Of a stretch of DNA of 64,000 nucleotides, positions 1 through 10,051 are shown one piece after another. Position numbers and translations under genes: made by a program. The notes beneath the pieces were generated by a model that saw nothing but the letters and a program-made list of their open reading frames with translations, searched no databases and was not told the DNA's origin. Source of the stretch: Akebia trifoliata (Eukaryota; Streptophyta; Magnoliopsida; Ranunculales; Lardizabalaceae); assembly GCA_017979445.1 (NCBI GenBank), contig CM030706.1:21717884-21781883 (forward strand), given 5' to 3'. The stretch's first letter is position 1. Every line of letters begins with the position of its first letter.

Positions 1-240
1 GAGGCCCGTTGGCCTATTTTGTTGGCAAATCGGTATTTTGAACAGAGTGGGGAGATGGGATCATGCTGAATCCTTTTGGTGGACCTACTAACCCATTGAG
101 GGGTGTTAGAGGCTTTGATTTTGGCAAAAATACCATATTTCGATGATTCGGGCCGTCGAAGCCCGTTGGCCAAATTTATTGGGAAAACACTATTTTTGGG
201 CCCTTTCAAATGTGGGCCCGTTTAAATTGGGGTGTCTACA
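1..240 (-). mobile_element. Family-B LTR, partial (3' LTR of element B1)
   Basis: The segment ends GGGGTGTCTACA at 240, the reverse complement of the LTR start TGTAGACACCCC. It matches the end of the complete family-B LTR at 45200-45444, including the GGGCCC-rich stretch just before the terminus. The element lies on the minus strand, so this is the upstream (U3) end of its 3' LTR; the rest lies left of the window. The sequence after 240 matches the B3 tail after 45444, which fixes orientation and boundary. Confidence 0.85.
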
Positions 241-685
241 GCTGCCCCTTTTTGCAGGAATTGCTTGCAAAAAACTGCAAAGAATAGATTAAACCCCTAT
301 TTGTACAAGCCAGACGATTTTTTCGCAAAACACGACTTTGAATTACCGGTTGAATTGATGATTTTTGTAGAAGAATGGTTACTCAAGCGCGGGGTTTGAC
401 AGAGTTACCTTATTAATTTCTTAATCTCGATGGCGCGGAGTTCGTGTGAGATCTCGGGTTTGACAAAAGTTGGATGAGTTTTGGAATTGGGATATTTTTC
501 AGTCGTATTTTAGCAATTCGGCTTTGAATGCAACTTGAAAGGATTTTTGAATTTTCTGTCTTTTGATTTTTTGATTTTTCTGATTTTTATTTGACTTTTG
601 ATTTTATTTTATTTTTTTATTATTTTTATTTGATTTTTGATTTTTTTGATCTTTATTTGACTTTTGATTTTTTTTATTTTTACTG
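241..685 (-). other. 3' tail and polypurine tract of element B1
   Basis: Positions 241-258 read on the minus strand as a purine-rich tract (GCAAAAAGGGGCAGC) directly before the LTR, the expected plus-strand primer. Bases 241 to about 490 match 45445 to about 45690 in element B3 at clearly recognisable identity, so this is a shared family-B tail. After about 540 the sequence becomes T-rich low complexity (TTTTGATTTTT runs). No gene is visible. Confidence 0.7.
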
Positions 686-858
686 ATCCGTTCTTGAGGC
701 ACGGATAGCATTTAGAACAATTTAACCCGTGTTTAAGACACGGATAGCATTACTCTTATCTCATCCGTGCCTGGGGCACGGATCCAATCAAGCTCTGTTC
801 ATCCGTGCTAGTGACACGGATGACGCATTCTTTGTCTCATCCGTACTAGTAACACGGA
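686..858. repeat. Palindrome array 1 (five dyads, ATCCGTG-N7-CACGGAT type)
   Basis: Five imperfect palindromes with the half-sites ATCCGT(G) and (C)ACGGAT start near 686, 727, 763, 801 and 839. The clearest ones, at 763-783 and 801-821, have 7-8 bp arms and 5-7 nt loops. Spacing is about 36-41 bp. The loops differ between copies while the arms are kept, so the arms look like the constrained part. A second array of the same design lies at 5748-5923. Function is unknown; candidates are paired protein-binding sites, hairpin RNAs, or remains of a palindromic mobile element. Confidence 0.8.
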
Positions 859-2639
859 CCAGTACGAATTTCAAACGTTTTAAGCCTCGCGCCCTTCCAT
901 TTTCTTCGGTTTCTTTCTCTCTCTCGCGACTTTTGACGATTCTTCTCATTTCCTTTCATCTTCTTCTTACTCTTTTTTGGTTTGAGCATTTGGCATGATC
1001 GTTGGGTTTATTTGGAGCGCGTGTGTGATCTTTGGGTGCTCATGGGAGTGATAGTTTGCTGAAAGCTTTTTGGGTGTGGACGGTTCATGCTTGAGGCAAG
1101 TTTCCATCTTTCTTTTTCTCGCCTGGATTTGCTTATTTGGATGATGATGGACCTTTTGATCCGTCTTTTCCTTGCCTTGATTTTTTTTTTTGCATAATTC
1201 TTTGAGCATATGAAATTTATCATGTTTCGAAACCATGCTATTGGTTATGGCCATTTTGCTCTACTTGCTTCTCTGTCATTATTGATTGGATATGCATGCA
1301 TGCTCTACTAATGGGTGGTGGGTTTATGAAATTTTTGAGGGATTGGGATTTACTTTGAATCGAGGCTTTTCTCGTATGTTGGGGAGTAGTGTGTGAGGAT
1401 GGGTTGTCAGGGAATGGATGGCATCGATTAGAGGGTTGGTTGCATAGGTTGGGTGGCCTATGGTTTTGCATGGATGATGGATTGGTTGGGAGTGGGCGAG
1501 TATTTGAATCGGATTGATGTGGTACCATTTTGCTAGGTTGTGATGGATGTTGCTTAGAGGTAGGGCGGTGTAGTGGGACTGACTTGTAAATGTGGGTGGG
1601 GAAGTTTGGAGGTTTTGAGATTGGGATTGTAGTCAAGGTCGTGTATGGCGATGTGAGTTCAGGCTTGTTTGGGAACGGGACTGTTGGTGAGTTCATTGGG
1701 ATTTTGAGCACGTTTGGGAGGTTGGGGCGGTTTTGGGTTGGTTTTGGGTGAGACATTAGGTGGTTAAGGTATGGTTTTGTTAAAGGATTGGTTGGTCTTG
1801 GTTATAAGTTAGGGGCTGGTTGGGATAGCTCATGGATTGTTCGGTCGTAGGACTGCATTTGAGCTTTTAGGGGCTGGATTTGGACTGCTTAGGAATTATT
1901 CGAATGAATCAATTTTTCTCCTCATTTTTGTTGTTTGATTCTGCTTGCTTTTCTTCCATGCTTCTTACCTTAAAATGCGGATATTTTGTTTTGCTTTGAG
2001 AACCCGTGTTTTTGCTTCTCTTTAAATGATCTTTTGACATGATTGTGATGTATTATTCGGGCTTGAACTGGGTTCGACGGGATTTCGACTCGATTTGATT
2101 GGGTTTTGGGCTTTGGTTAGATATGACTTGATTAGGTTGACTAGATTGGTTACGGTTGACGGAGTTGACTTGGTTGACTTCGGTTAAATGGGCTAAATGG
2201 GTTGACTTGGTTTTGGCTGGGTTAAACTGGTTTTGGCTGGACTTTGGGTTTGATGGGTTTTGACTGGATTTAAGGGTTGGCTCATTTTTGGGTTCGATTG
2301 AGTTGAATGATTTGGGTCAGATTTGACTCTGGTTTGACCCAAATTGGATAGGTTTGACTAAATGTACTGGTTTCAATTCAGATTGGATAGGTTTGATTGG
2401 GTTGACCGAATTGTATAGGTTTGACTCAGATTTGACTGGGTTGGGTAGGTTCGACTTAGATTTGACTGGATTTGACTGAGTTGGGTAGGTTCGACTCAAA
2501 ATCGACTAACTGAGTTGGGTAGGTTCGACTCAGAATTGACTGGGTTTGACTGAGTTGGGCGGATTGGGTAATTGGGGTTACCTTGAGATAGGCAAGTAGG
2601 ACATTTTCTCTTGCCGGCTCAGCGTGTAATACCTTGCAG
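859..2639 (+). other. Upstream region of the PMD pseudogene
   Basis: This stretch lies between palindrome array 1 and the first ATG of the PMD gene. The first part (870-960) is pyrimidine-rich with CTCTCTC runs, as plant 5' UTRs often are. 970-2080 is T/G-rich on this strand and shows no credible coding. It may include promoter, 5' UTR and a 5' intron, but no splice pair is clear enough to mark. Confidence 0.35.
2095..2575 (+). repeat. Degenerate TTGACT-rich tandem repeat
   Basis: A degenerate repeat of the form GGTTTGACTGGGTTGGGTAG and variants runs through this stretch, with the core TTGAC occurring many times at roughly 10-25 bp spacing. TTGAC is the core of the plant W-box (WRKY binding site), so it could act in regulation of the downstream gene, but it may equally be decayed microsatellite. 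Open frames in it have strongly repetitive, low-complexity translations and are not genes. Confidence 0.55.
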
Positions 2640-5214
2640 ATGGGTAGAGAAAGACGGACTCGAGTGTCGAGGCATTCTTCGGACGAGGAGAAGGAGACGA
2701 GGCCCAGGGCCCGGGCTCGCTTTGCGTTGGGATCTGGGGTGGCGACATAGTACGGTTGGCTTAGACAGCCCTCCCGGAGGCCTGATTCAGCTTCAGTGGT
2801 CAGTTCCTCATCCGGTAGCAGGGCAGATGAGGCCAGTTCTTCTCATAGTGGTCCCGCTGAGGATCTACCGAGCGGCAGTGGTGGCAGAGGTCGACGTGGT
2901 GGCCGAGGCAGAGCAGATAGGGCTGTAGGTGCCGGTAGAGTCGGTAGGGAGGTTCCTAGGGTGGAGATCCTTACGGAGGAGAGTGAGAGGGTTCTGGATA
3001 CCACTCTTCTCCGAGGATTAGGGAGGCATGTCTCTATGCTTGTTCGATTAGACATTCTTACCCCCTACCCATCAGCTAGTTTTCGCGGGAGGTGGAGCAC
3101 CTTTTTATCGACTGTTGCCTTATTTTCTGACGACATCAGGACATAGTTTACTACACTAGGCTTTGGAGCCTTCATGCAAATACCGTCTTTCAAGGCGGAT
3201 CGACCCCTGTTTCTAGCCATGGTGGAGAGATGGTTTCCAGCGACCCACTCATTCCATATGCCAGAAGTGGAGATATGCATCAGGCCTTCGAATTTCGTGG
3301 CTATTACGGGCATTGCTATGGATGGGGAGCCTCTGCCCTTGACTATGCTATCTATCCAGGAGGTGGATGAGCTATTAGGCATCACCAGAGTCCCTGCCTC
3401 CATGGTAGGGAAGCAGGGGCGTATCAGTATAGAGGTCTTGATGGGTCTGTTGTTGATTGAGGGAGAAGATGGAGTTCCGCCCACTTATAGAGAGAGATCG
3501 GCCCGCTTTGGTGACCATGATTTCGACATCATTTTTCGGATTTGCTTTCTCCTTCTCATCGACAGCTGTTTCTTCCTAGAGGATGATTCTTCAGTTTCCA
3601 CCACATTCCTCTCTGTTATGCATGATATCGACCACATCGACGATTTTGATTGGGGTAGCCTTATTTATGGTACCATTCTGGCTGGACTTGATCGGGTCGT
3701 TGAGGGCATCACCGCGCCCCGTGGAGCTGGGATCTCTACTCGCTTCTTCTGGCATTTTGTTGAGGTAAATAGATCTCAGTCTTATTCTCCCTCAGTTTCC
3801 TTCTTGACATCTCATTCACTGTCTGACACTTTACGCTTTTTCTTCCAGATTTTTGTTAATGTGTACTTTCCTGTTTATTTACCCACTCGTCGTCATCCGG
3901 ACGAGGGTTATCCATTGGGGGCATTTTGGGCCACCAGAGATGCTAGGGCCATTCGAAGCCGCCCTAGGAGTGCCCGAGCCCATATTGACCGATGTCGTGT
4001 TCGAGACGTGAGTACTTGAACTTTTCTCTTTCGTTTGGCCTTGAAGTTATTTATACTTATTTTCTGACTGTCTCTTTTACAGATCTTTTCCGTTGCTTTG
4101 CGAGACCTTCCCCGTATTGTTAGCGGGAGGTAGGAGGTGAGGAACGCCTATAGGCGTAACACCAGACGACAACGCTACCCTTACTTCATCGGCAAGCAGC
4201 GGTACACATTTTACTTGGGGGAGCGCCTGTTCTTCCAGCATGACAGGAGCCTTCGCATCCCTGTCGCTCCACCTGAGCCTATCTCGGGGGCTATGACGGT
4301 AGACGAGTATCTCGCCCAGGCGATGGGCGTAGATGCTGCTGGACTGGTGGGGGCTGGAGACTACCAGGTATGGTTCCGAGAGGCGTCTATTGGATGCATC
4401 ATGCCTGTAGTCATTGCGAGAGCCGGGATTATCGATATTGGAGGGGTATTGCTACAGGAGCATGCCGTGACTGTACGTACTCTGTCATTGCCTTCTTTCT
4501 TTTAGAATTTTCTGCTTTTTATCATTCTTACTTGGTTGATTTTCTTGTTTTTCAGGCTGATGATCTTCGTCGTCTTCGAGAGGGCTACAATGTGATCAAG
4601 GCCCAAGCGGCGAGGGCAGTGGAGATGGAGAACAGGTGGAGGGCCTCTAGGGCTGAGGTGGAGGAGCAGGTTGCTCGGCTCGAGGAGCAGGAGGCTCGCC
4701 TTGAGGCCCAGGTAGCTCGCATCCAGGAGCTAGAGCTGGAGGCAGCCATGTGAGAGTCTCGTTTCCAGGCTGAGATGGTACGTCGTTATTTGTTTATTTT
4801 TCTCTTTCTTATGTAGACTGTAGCATATATTTTCATCCGTTCTGATTGATTTTTTCATGATTTTCTCAAGACTACTATCAACGTCGAGACGGAGCGAGCA
4901 CTTCTGCACGGCCTCCGACACCTCCTAAGGTAAGCACTTCCATTTTTGTTGTTCATTTCCTTATATATGCTGCCTGTATCACTGCCTGTATCTTGACGTG
5001 TTTGTTTCTTCATTTTCAGGCTTCCCCCTCCACTGGCCCTTCTATCCCTGGTGCTGATCTCGTGGGTACTACCGAGCAGGATGCTGCCCTGGACGCTGAG
5101 CTTTTCTTCACGGATTCGGAGGGACGGCTGCGGATGCATGGTCTACCTTCTTCCGGGGTGTCTTGCTCGGATGCAGTGGCTGGATCTTCATCTGGAGTGA
5201 TCCTAGAGACCTAG
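2640..5214 (+). pseudogene. Plant mobile domain (PMD) accessory gene, six exons, broken
   Basis: Likely exons are 2640-3764, 3849-4007, 4083-4472, 4556-4777, about 4871-4929 and 5020-5214, separated by short GT...AG introns of 75-93 bp. The protein starts MGRERRTRVSRHSSDEE, continues through a Ser-rich and RGRGG-like stretch, then has the PMD signature at about residues 190-290: an ERWFPATHSFHMP motif followed by ITGIAMDGEPL, the family's W..eTHtFhlp and tGlpvdGepl blocks. Exon 4 encodes a heptad-like coiled coil rich in E, R, A and Q. In-frame stops at 2748, 3144, 4131 and 4751 make it a pseudogene, and exon 5 is out of phase with exon 6. PMD proteins are known both as transposon-borne and host silencing-related plant proteins. 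It runs opposite to element B1, as antisense accessory ORFs of Tat elements do. Confidence 0.75.
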
Positions 5215-5747
5215 AGTGCTAGGAACGATGCTCCCCCTTCGATTTGATCCTTTGATGTACCTTGTAGAGAGACAAATATTTTATATTAGCTTTTGGACAT
5301 AGTGTGTGAACATTCAAACTCTTGTATATATGTGTGTATTTATGTTCATTATTCCTTGCATTTGTTGTCCCATCATGATTATATGTGCAATGGATTCGAA
5401 CTTCTTGGGTGTGCTATCGATCATCGGGGCTTTTGAGCCCTTTTGAGTGTTGGTGAGCTTACGGGTGGTCAAAGGGTGTGATTAGGGTCCCAAGGACCCT
5501 TCGAGTGTGCTCTTTGAGTGGTGTGAGTTGCTTGGGATGGTGAATGAGGTGGTCCTTCGAGGTCTGATATGGCCTGATATGATCTTGATGAGCTCCTACG
5601 TGCTCGATATATATCTTGAGAGTTTTGAACACATTTATCGAGCATGTAGGAATTTCTATCGTTTTCATGTGATTGTGCATGGAGATAATCATTACGTAAT
5701 CCAGAATTATCAAAATCTCAAATGACTCAGGATCTCAGGCCTAAATG
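5215..5747. other. 3' flank of the PMD pseudogene
   Basis: No coding signal that I trust; short open frames on both strands overlap each other and resemble nothing I recognise. The region probably holds the 3' UTR and the spacer before palindrome array 2. Confidence 0.4.
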
Positions 5748-5923
5748 TTCTGGTCCGTGCTCTCAATACGGATTACTTTTTTCCAACTTTTATCCGTGCC
5801 AGAAGCACGGATAGGGTTTTTATCCATTCCGTAGGAACGGATGAATCATATTTTGCTTCATCCGTGTTGTTGGCACGGATAAGTTATTTTTGATTGCATC
5901 CGTGTTTTGGGCACGGACCAGAA
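5748..5923. repeat. Palindrome array 2, itself bounded by inverted ends
   Basis: Five dyads of the ATCCGTG...CACGGAT type start near 5753, 5792, 5826, 5860 and 5898, each about 20 bp and spaced about 34-39 bp. The outermost sequences are TTCTGGTCCGTG on the left and CACGGACCAGAA on the right, which are exact inverted repeats. That gives a compact unit of about 175 bp with inverted ends and internal palindromes, a MITE-like layout. It sits about 120 bp before the start codon of the next gene. No convincing target duplication is visible. Confidence 0.75.
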
Positions 5924-6039
5924 TGATTTACTTAAGCCTTCATTTTGCCCTAATATCTCACTTTCACGTTTTTACTTTCCCTTTTCACTTTTGGCTGATT
6001 TTTACTCTTCTTCTTTCTCAAAGCTCCCTCTCAAGCTCC

Positions 6040-7166
6040 ATGGAGATGTCGTCTACTCTTCCCAACTTGAAAAGGTATGCCATCGTCGATCCTTTTTTGA
6101 GTAGTTGGATAGCTTGCATGGATAATGACGCTAGAACCCAATGGTGTTTGAATAAGTTGGGGTTCATTCTTTCTTTGCCGAAGGTCCCATTGCAATGGGG
6201 TTTGATTGAGGCAATGTCGAGGTATTGGGTTCCCGAGCTTAATCTCTTTCGGTTTGGGGTGCACGAAATGACTCCCACCATTGAGGAGTTCGAGGTGTTG
6301 TTGGGGTTTGAGATATCGGGACCCATTGTGATTCCGCCATTGCGTGATGGATACCGAAGTGAGGCTTCCGACTTCTTGGGGATAAGCCGCAAGTTTTTGA
6401 AGATTCCGGATGGCGGATCGGTTTTGAAGACAATGTCCAAGTATTTCTTGGTTGAACGCCTCATGGATCCCTCGAAGCCCTTGATTCGTTTTAACGCTCT
6501 CACTTTGATGGTGGTGAGTCAACTCTTATTTCCGGGTAATGGAGACATCATAGATCTTTCTCTAATTCACGTGATTCAATAAGTACGGGAGGGATGCCGG
6601 TTGGCACCGATGCTTTTGAGCGAGATGTTTCAATCCCTCACGGCTTGTTCTTCTGATCGTGATCTAATTTTTCGAGGATGTGCCCCACTCCTGCAGGTAA
6701 ATGCCACACTTGACTTAGATTTGAACTTTAACTTGAATTTACTAGTTTCCAAAGTTTAGAATGCTCCTGTTATTGCAGCTTTGGTTTATGGATCACATAG
6801 CTTCAACCGAAGTCGTCAATCTTCCCTTCTGCGTTAATGCCGATCTTGTACTTATGATGTCGAGACGAGTTGCTCCATTCGTCTCGGGTGGTAAAGAAGA
6901 GTGGTACTCTTTTATTGGCAACCTTGATGATGGAGAAGTGAGATGGGTTGGGGCCTTCTAACCTCAAGGGTCTCCCGTGGTAGCATTTGATGGTGCCCAT
7001 TTTCTTGTTTTGATTGGTCTTCATAGGACAACCCATTATGTACCGCTTCGGGTTTTTCGTCAATTCGGTTATGACCAAGGTGTACTCATTCCTGAGAATT
7101 TTAATGAGTTGGTTGGTCCATTGTCGACTGCACTTTTGAGTTGACTCGTGAAAGAATGGGGTCGTG
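6040..7166 (+). pseudogene. DUF7745-like accessory gene (antisense ORF of element B1), truncated
   Basis: The chosen start is the ATG at 6040 (MEMSSTLPNLKRYA...), after a pyrimidine-rich leader. Residues around 50-90 carry the motif LIEAMSRYWVPELNLFRFG followed by MTPTIEEFEVLLGF, which matches the DUF7745/PMD-like ORF family of plant Tat/Ogre elements (aromatic-W-P...F.F...ElxPTieE...llG). A GT-AG intron runs from about 6697 to 6777, joining ...CAPLLQ to LWFMDHIA.... An in-frame TAA at 6580-6582, another stop near 6959-6961 and one near 7142 break the frame. A VPLRVFRQFG block at about 7040 is typical of the family's C-terminal part. The gene is cut at about 7170 by the remnant LTR of A1, so the usual C-terminal coiled coil is missing. 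Confidence 0.7.
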
Positions 7167-7170
7167 AGAA

Positions 7171-7416
7171 TTTTAGTGATTTTTATCGTAAAGCTTCTTT
7201 TTGTCTGCAAGATGATGATTTTTATGTTTCTGGGGTCATATTTTCCTAGCGTAGCGTAGTTTCTACAGTTTTGTTAGTTCGAGATACCTCCTCCAGATTT
7301 CTAAAACATATCTAGTAACAAAATAAAGTATTGGAATAATCATCCATCATTGAGAACCATTGCGATCGGGTTGACGAGTTGATTAATCAGGTAGATGCAA
7401 AAATGGGGTGTCTACA
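7171..7416 (-). mobile_element. Family-A 3' LTR remnant of A1
   Basis: Ends GGGGTGTCTACA at 7416 (LTR start TGTAGACACCCC on the minus strand). It matches the first 246 bases of the LTRs at 23110, 24742, 33702, 42695 and 58945. The remaining ~1.45 kb is missing; the junction with the DUF7745-like pseudogene lies at about 7167-7171. Confidence 0.85.
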
Positions 7417-7436
7417 GATGCCCCTCTTTGGCAGAG
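7417..7436 (-). promoter_or_regulatory. Polypurine tract of A1
   Basis: On the minus strand CCAAAGAGGGGCATC lies immediately before TGTAGACACC. The same tract is at the same place in A3 (33687-33701) and, with changes, in A2 and A5. It is the plus-strand primer site, and it fixes the direction of the element. Confidence 0.85.
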
Positions 7437-7729
7437 GGTTGAAGCAAACTAGATAGCAAATCTATTTTGGTAGACAATGTGATATCCGAATGTCAAAGCT
7501 AGTGATAGTTCATTTTGCAGCCTGATTTAGCAATTCGTCAGGATGTTCAGATCCTTGAGTGTAAAACTCTCCCCGAACTAAAAGCTTGTCAGGTCATTGA
7601 ATTTTAGAAAATTCTCCTTGACTAATGTAATAACTGTGCAACTATGTGCACTTAAAATCTAAGATAAATTTCGAAGAGTTTAAGTGAGAACTGAGTAAAA
7701 TCCGAGCATAAAGTGAGTATAAACTGAGC

Positions 7730-8640
7730 ATAATTTGAACATAAACTGAGTATAATTCCGAGAAACCCTCAACGGTAACTGAGCATAATTTCGACAAAAC
7801 CCTCGGTGGTAACTAAGCATAATTTCGAGAAAACCCTCGGCGGTTACTGAGCATAATTCTGAGACAGCCCTCGACGGCATCTGAGCATAATTCTGAGAAA
7901 ACCCTTGGCGGTTACTGAGCATAATTCCGAGACAGCCCTCGGCGGCATCTGAGCATAATTCCGAGAAAACCCTCGGCGGTAACTGAGCATAGTTCCGAGA
8001 AAACCCTTGGCGGCATTTGAGCATAATTTTGAGAAAACCCTCGGCGATAACTAAGCATAATTTTGATAAAACCCTTGGTGGCATCTGAGCATAATTTCGA
8101 GAAAACCCTTGGCGGTAACTGAGCATAATTCCGAGAAAACCCTCGGCGGTTACTGAGCATAATTCCGAGACAGCCCTCGGCGGCATCTGAGCATTATTCT
8201 AAGAAAACCCTCGGCGGTTATTGAGCATAATTCCGAGACAGTCCTCGGCGGCATCTGAGCATAATTTCGAAAAAACCCTCGACGGTAACTGAACATAGTT
8301 CTGAGAAAACCCTCGGCGGCATTTGAGCATAATTCCGAGAAAACCCTCGGCGGTAACTGATCATAGTTCCGAGAAAACCCTTGGCGGCATCTGACCATAA
8401 TTCCGAGAAAACCCTCGGCGGTAACTGAGCATAATTCCGAGAAAACCTTTGGCGGTAACTGAGCATAATTCTGAGAAAATCCTCGACAGTTACTGAGCAT
8501 AATTCTGAGACAGCCCTCGACGGCATCTGAGCATAATTTTGAGAATACCCTCGGCGGTAACTGAGCATAATTCTAAGAAAGCCCTCGGTGGCATCTGAGC
8601 ATAATTTCGAGAAAACCCTTGGCGGTAACTGGCTGAGTAA
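7730..8640 (-). repeat. 34-bp tandem repeat in the A1 tail
   Basis: About 26 copies of a 34-bp unit (core ACTGAGCATAATTCCGAG plus AAAACCCTCGGCGGT) with 5-15% divergence between copies. Since 34 is not a multiple of three, all three minus-strand frames stay open and read the same peptides in turn (NYAQ, CRQGFS, ELCS), which produces long overlapping open frames that are not genes. The related repeat in A2 (35750-36000) has a 33-bp period. Confidence 0.9.
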
Positions 8641-10051
8641 AATTGAGAATGAAGGAATAAATCTGGGAAAGAACGATTGAAAATGTATCTGAAAAAGAGT
8701 GATTGAATCTGGGAACGAAAGAATAAATGCCCTATCTCCTATTCTAGGTAAAAGGGTTAAGAGTTAATCTCTAGGCACAACCAAATGTGAGATCCGAAGT
8801 GCTTTTGTTTGAACCTCAAGGTTTTATCCAAAAGTTTTATGAATTTAAAACCTGAGTTTTTATTTCTTTTGAACCTTAAGGGTTTTTCAAAAAACTGTTA
8901 TCAAGAGGGTAACCTTAAGTTTGGGGTTCCCATTATCTTTTAGGATTAACATTACTCAAACTTAAAAATAAAATGCCCCTAGTTTGACAAGAAACATGGC
9001 ATTGAACTTATCATGCAAAATTTTTTAAAAAAATGCCCCTAGTATATGGGGGAAACTACATATCAAAGAAGAAAGAAGGCGCCCCTTGTTTGAAGGTTTG
9101 AAATATTTGATTACCATATGCGCAATAAAGATCCAACTTTTAATTTTGATTAATTTTATTGAAGGTTTTGAGTCAGGCTCAAGAAAATAAAATATTTCCT
9201 TTTGAGACTCATCATAGAATTCATCTTTCTCTCATTTGGTTCACTTGAGGAAGTACAAATTTTCAGATCAATCGTAAACAATATACTTGTGGCTTCTGAG
9301 TCTCCGCCTGGTTTAAGCTAAGTATTGAACTTGATTATTCGGACTTCTGATGTTTAGCTCGGATTGCTATTAGATTTTCTTCTTTTTTACTTTGTTATTC
9401 TAACTTTTGCCTAGATCGGCTTTTCAGCTTTTCAATCTAGCGAGCTTTCTTTTTTCTTTGCTCTGATTGTTGTCAAAGTTGTCCTTTCGAATTTTCAACC
9501 TTGCGAGCTTGCCTTAATTTTTGCCTAAGTCGTCCTTTTGAGATTTTCAACCTAGCAAGCCTTTTCTATTTTTTATTTTTATGGAATGGCTGTCTGATCA
9601 TGCTTTGCTATCTTCCTAGACTTTTCACACGGTACATAGGAGGACTTTTATAGGTAAGCTTAGGACTGGGTATAAAAAGAAAGGGATTTGGAGGCTCAAA
9701 AACCTGAATGCCTCTTGTGTGGTATTTCTTTTATTTTGCCTTGAATTTTCTTCCCCATTCTAAAGATATTTCTTTTTTCTTTTGAATTTTTTCTTTTTAG
9801 ATTTTTTCTTTGTCGAGGAATCTATTTTTTTATTTTGATGTGGTCCGGCCTGAAGGAACTTCTCAGGTTGTCTATGTACCACAGAATTTGGGATCAGATC
9901 AAAACGTAGTTCGAATCTTTCCTCCCTTAGGTTAGGTAATCAGGCTAAGAAATAAAAAGGCATGATTTTTTTTGAAAAGGCTGCAAAGGGGTTGAGAAAG
10001 GATATATTGAACTGGGTAGTAGGAGAATTGATTTGGTCAAAGATGGCCTCC
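8641..10051 (-). other. Non-coding tail of A1
   Basis: No gene. It contains segments shared with the tails of A3 (30700-32000) and A5 (61400-62200), such as the block around 9400-9560 with CCTAGATCGGCTTTTCAG-like units and the block near 9850-9910 ending in GATCAAAACGTAGTTC. ATGCCCCTAG, the reverse complement of a polypurine-tract-like core, occurs at 8973 and 9033. Confidence 0.6.

Noticed and set aside
1238..1756. 172-codon Pro/Ser/Asn-rich open frame on the minus strand
   Set aside because: Reverse of a T/G-rich low-complexity stretch; composition explains the lack of stops and there is no recognisable domain.
5459..5725. Overlapping open frames on both strands after the PMD gene
   Set aside because: Short, mutually overlapping, no family resemblance and no splice or promoter context.
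7680..8568. Overlapping minus-strand open frames with repeated SELCSVTAEGF-like peptides
   Set aside because: They are translations of a 34-bp tandem repeat in rotating frames; no start context, no family, no conservation beyond the repeat.
7730..8640. Possible CRISPR-like array
   Set aside because: Units are contiguous, with no unique spacers, and lie in a plant retrotransposon tail. The same holds for the 77-bp arrays at 32556 and 59400.
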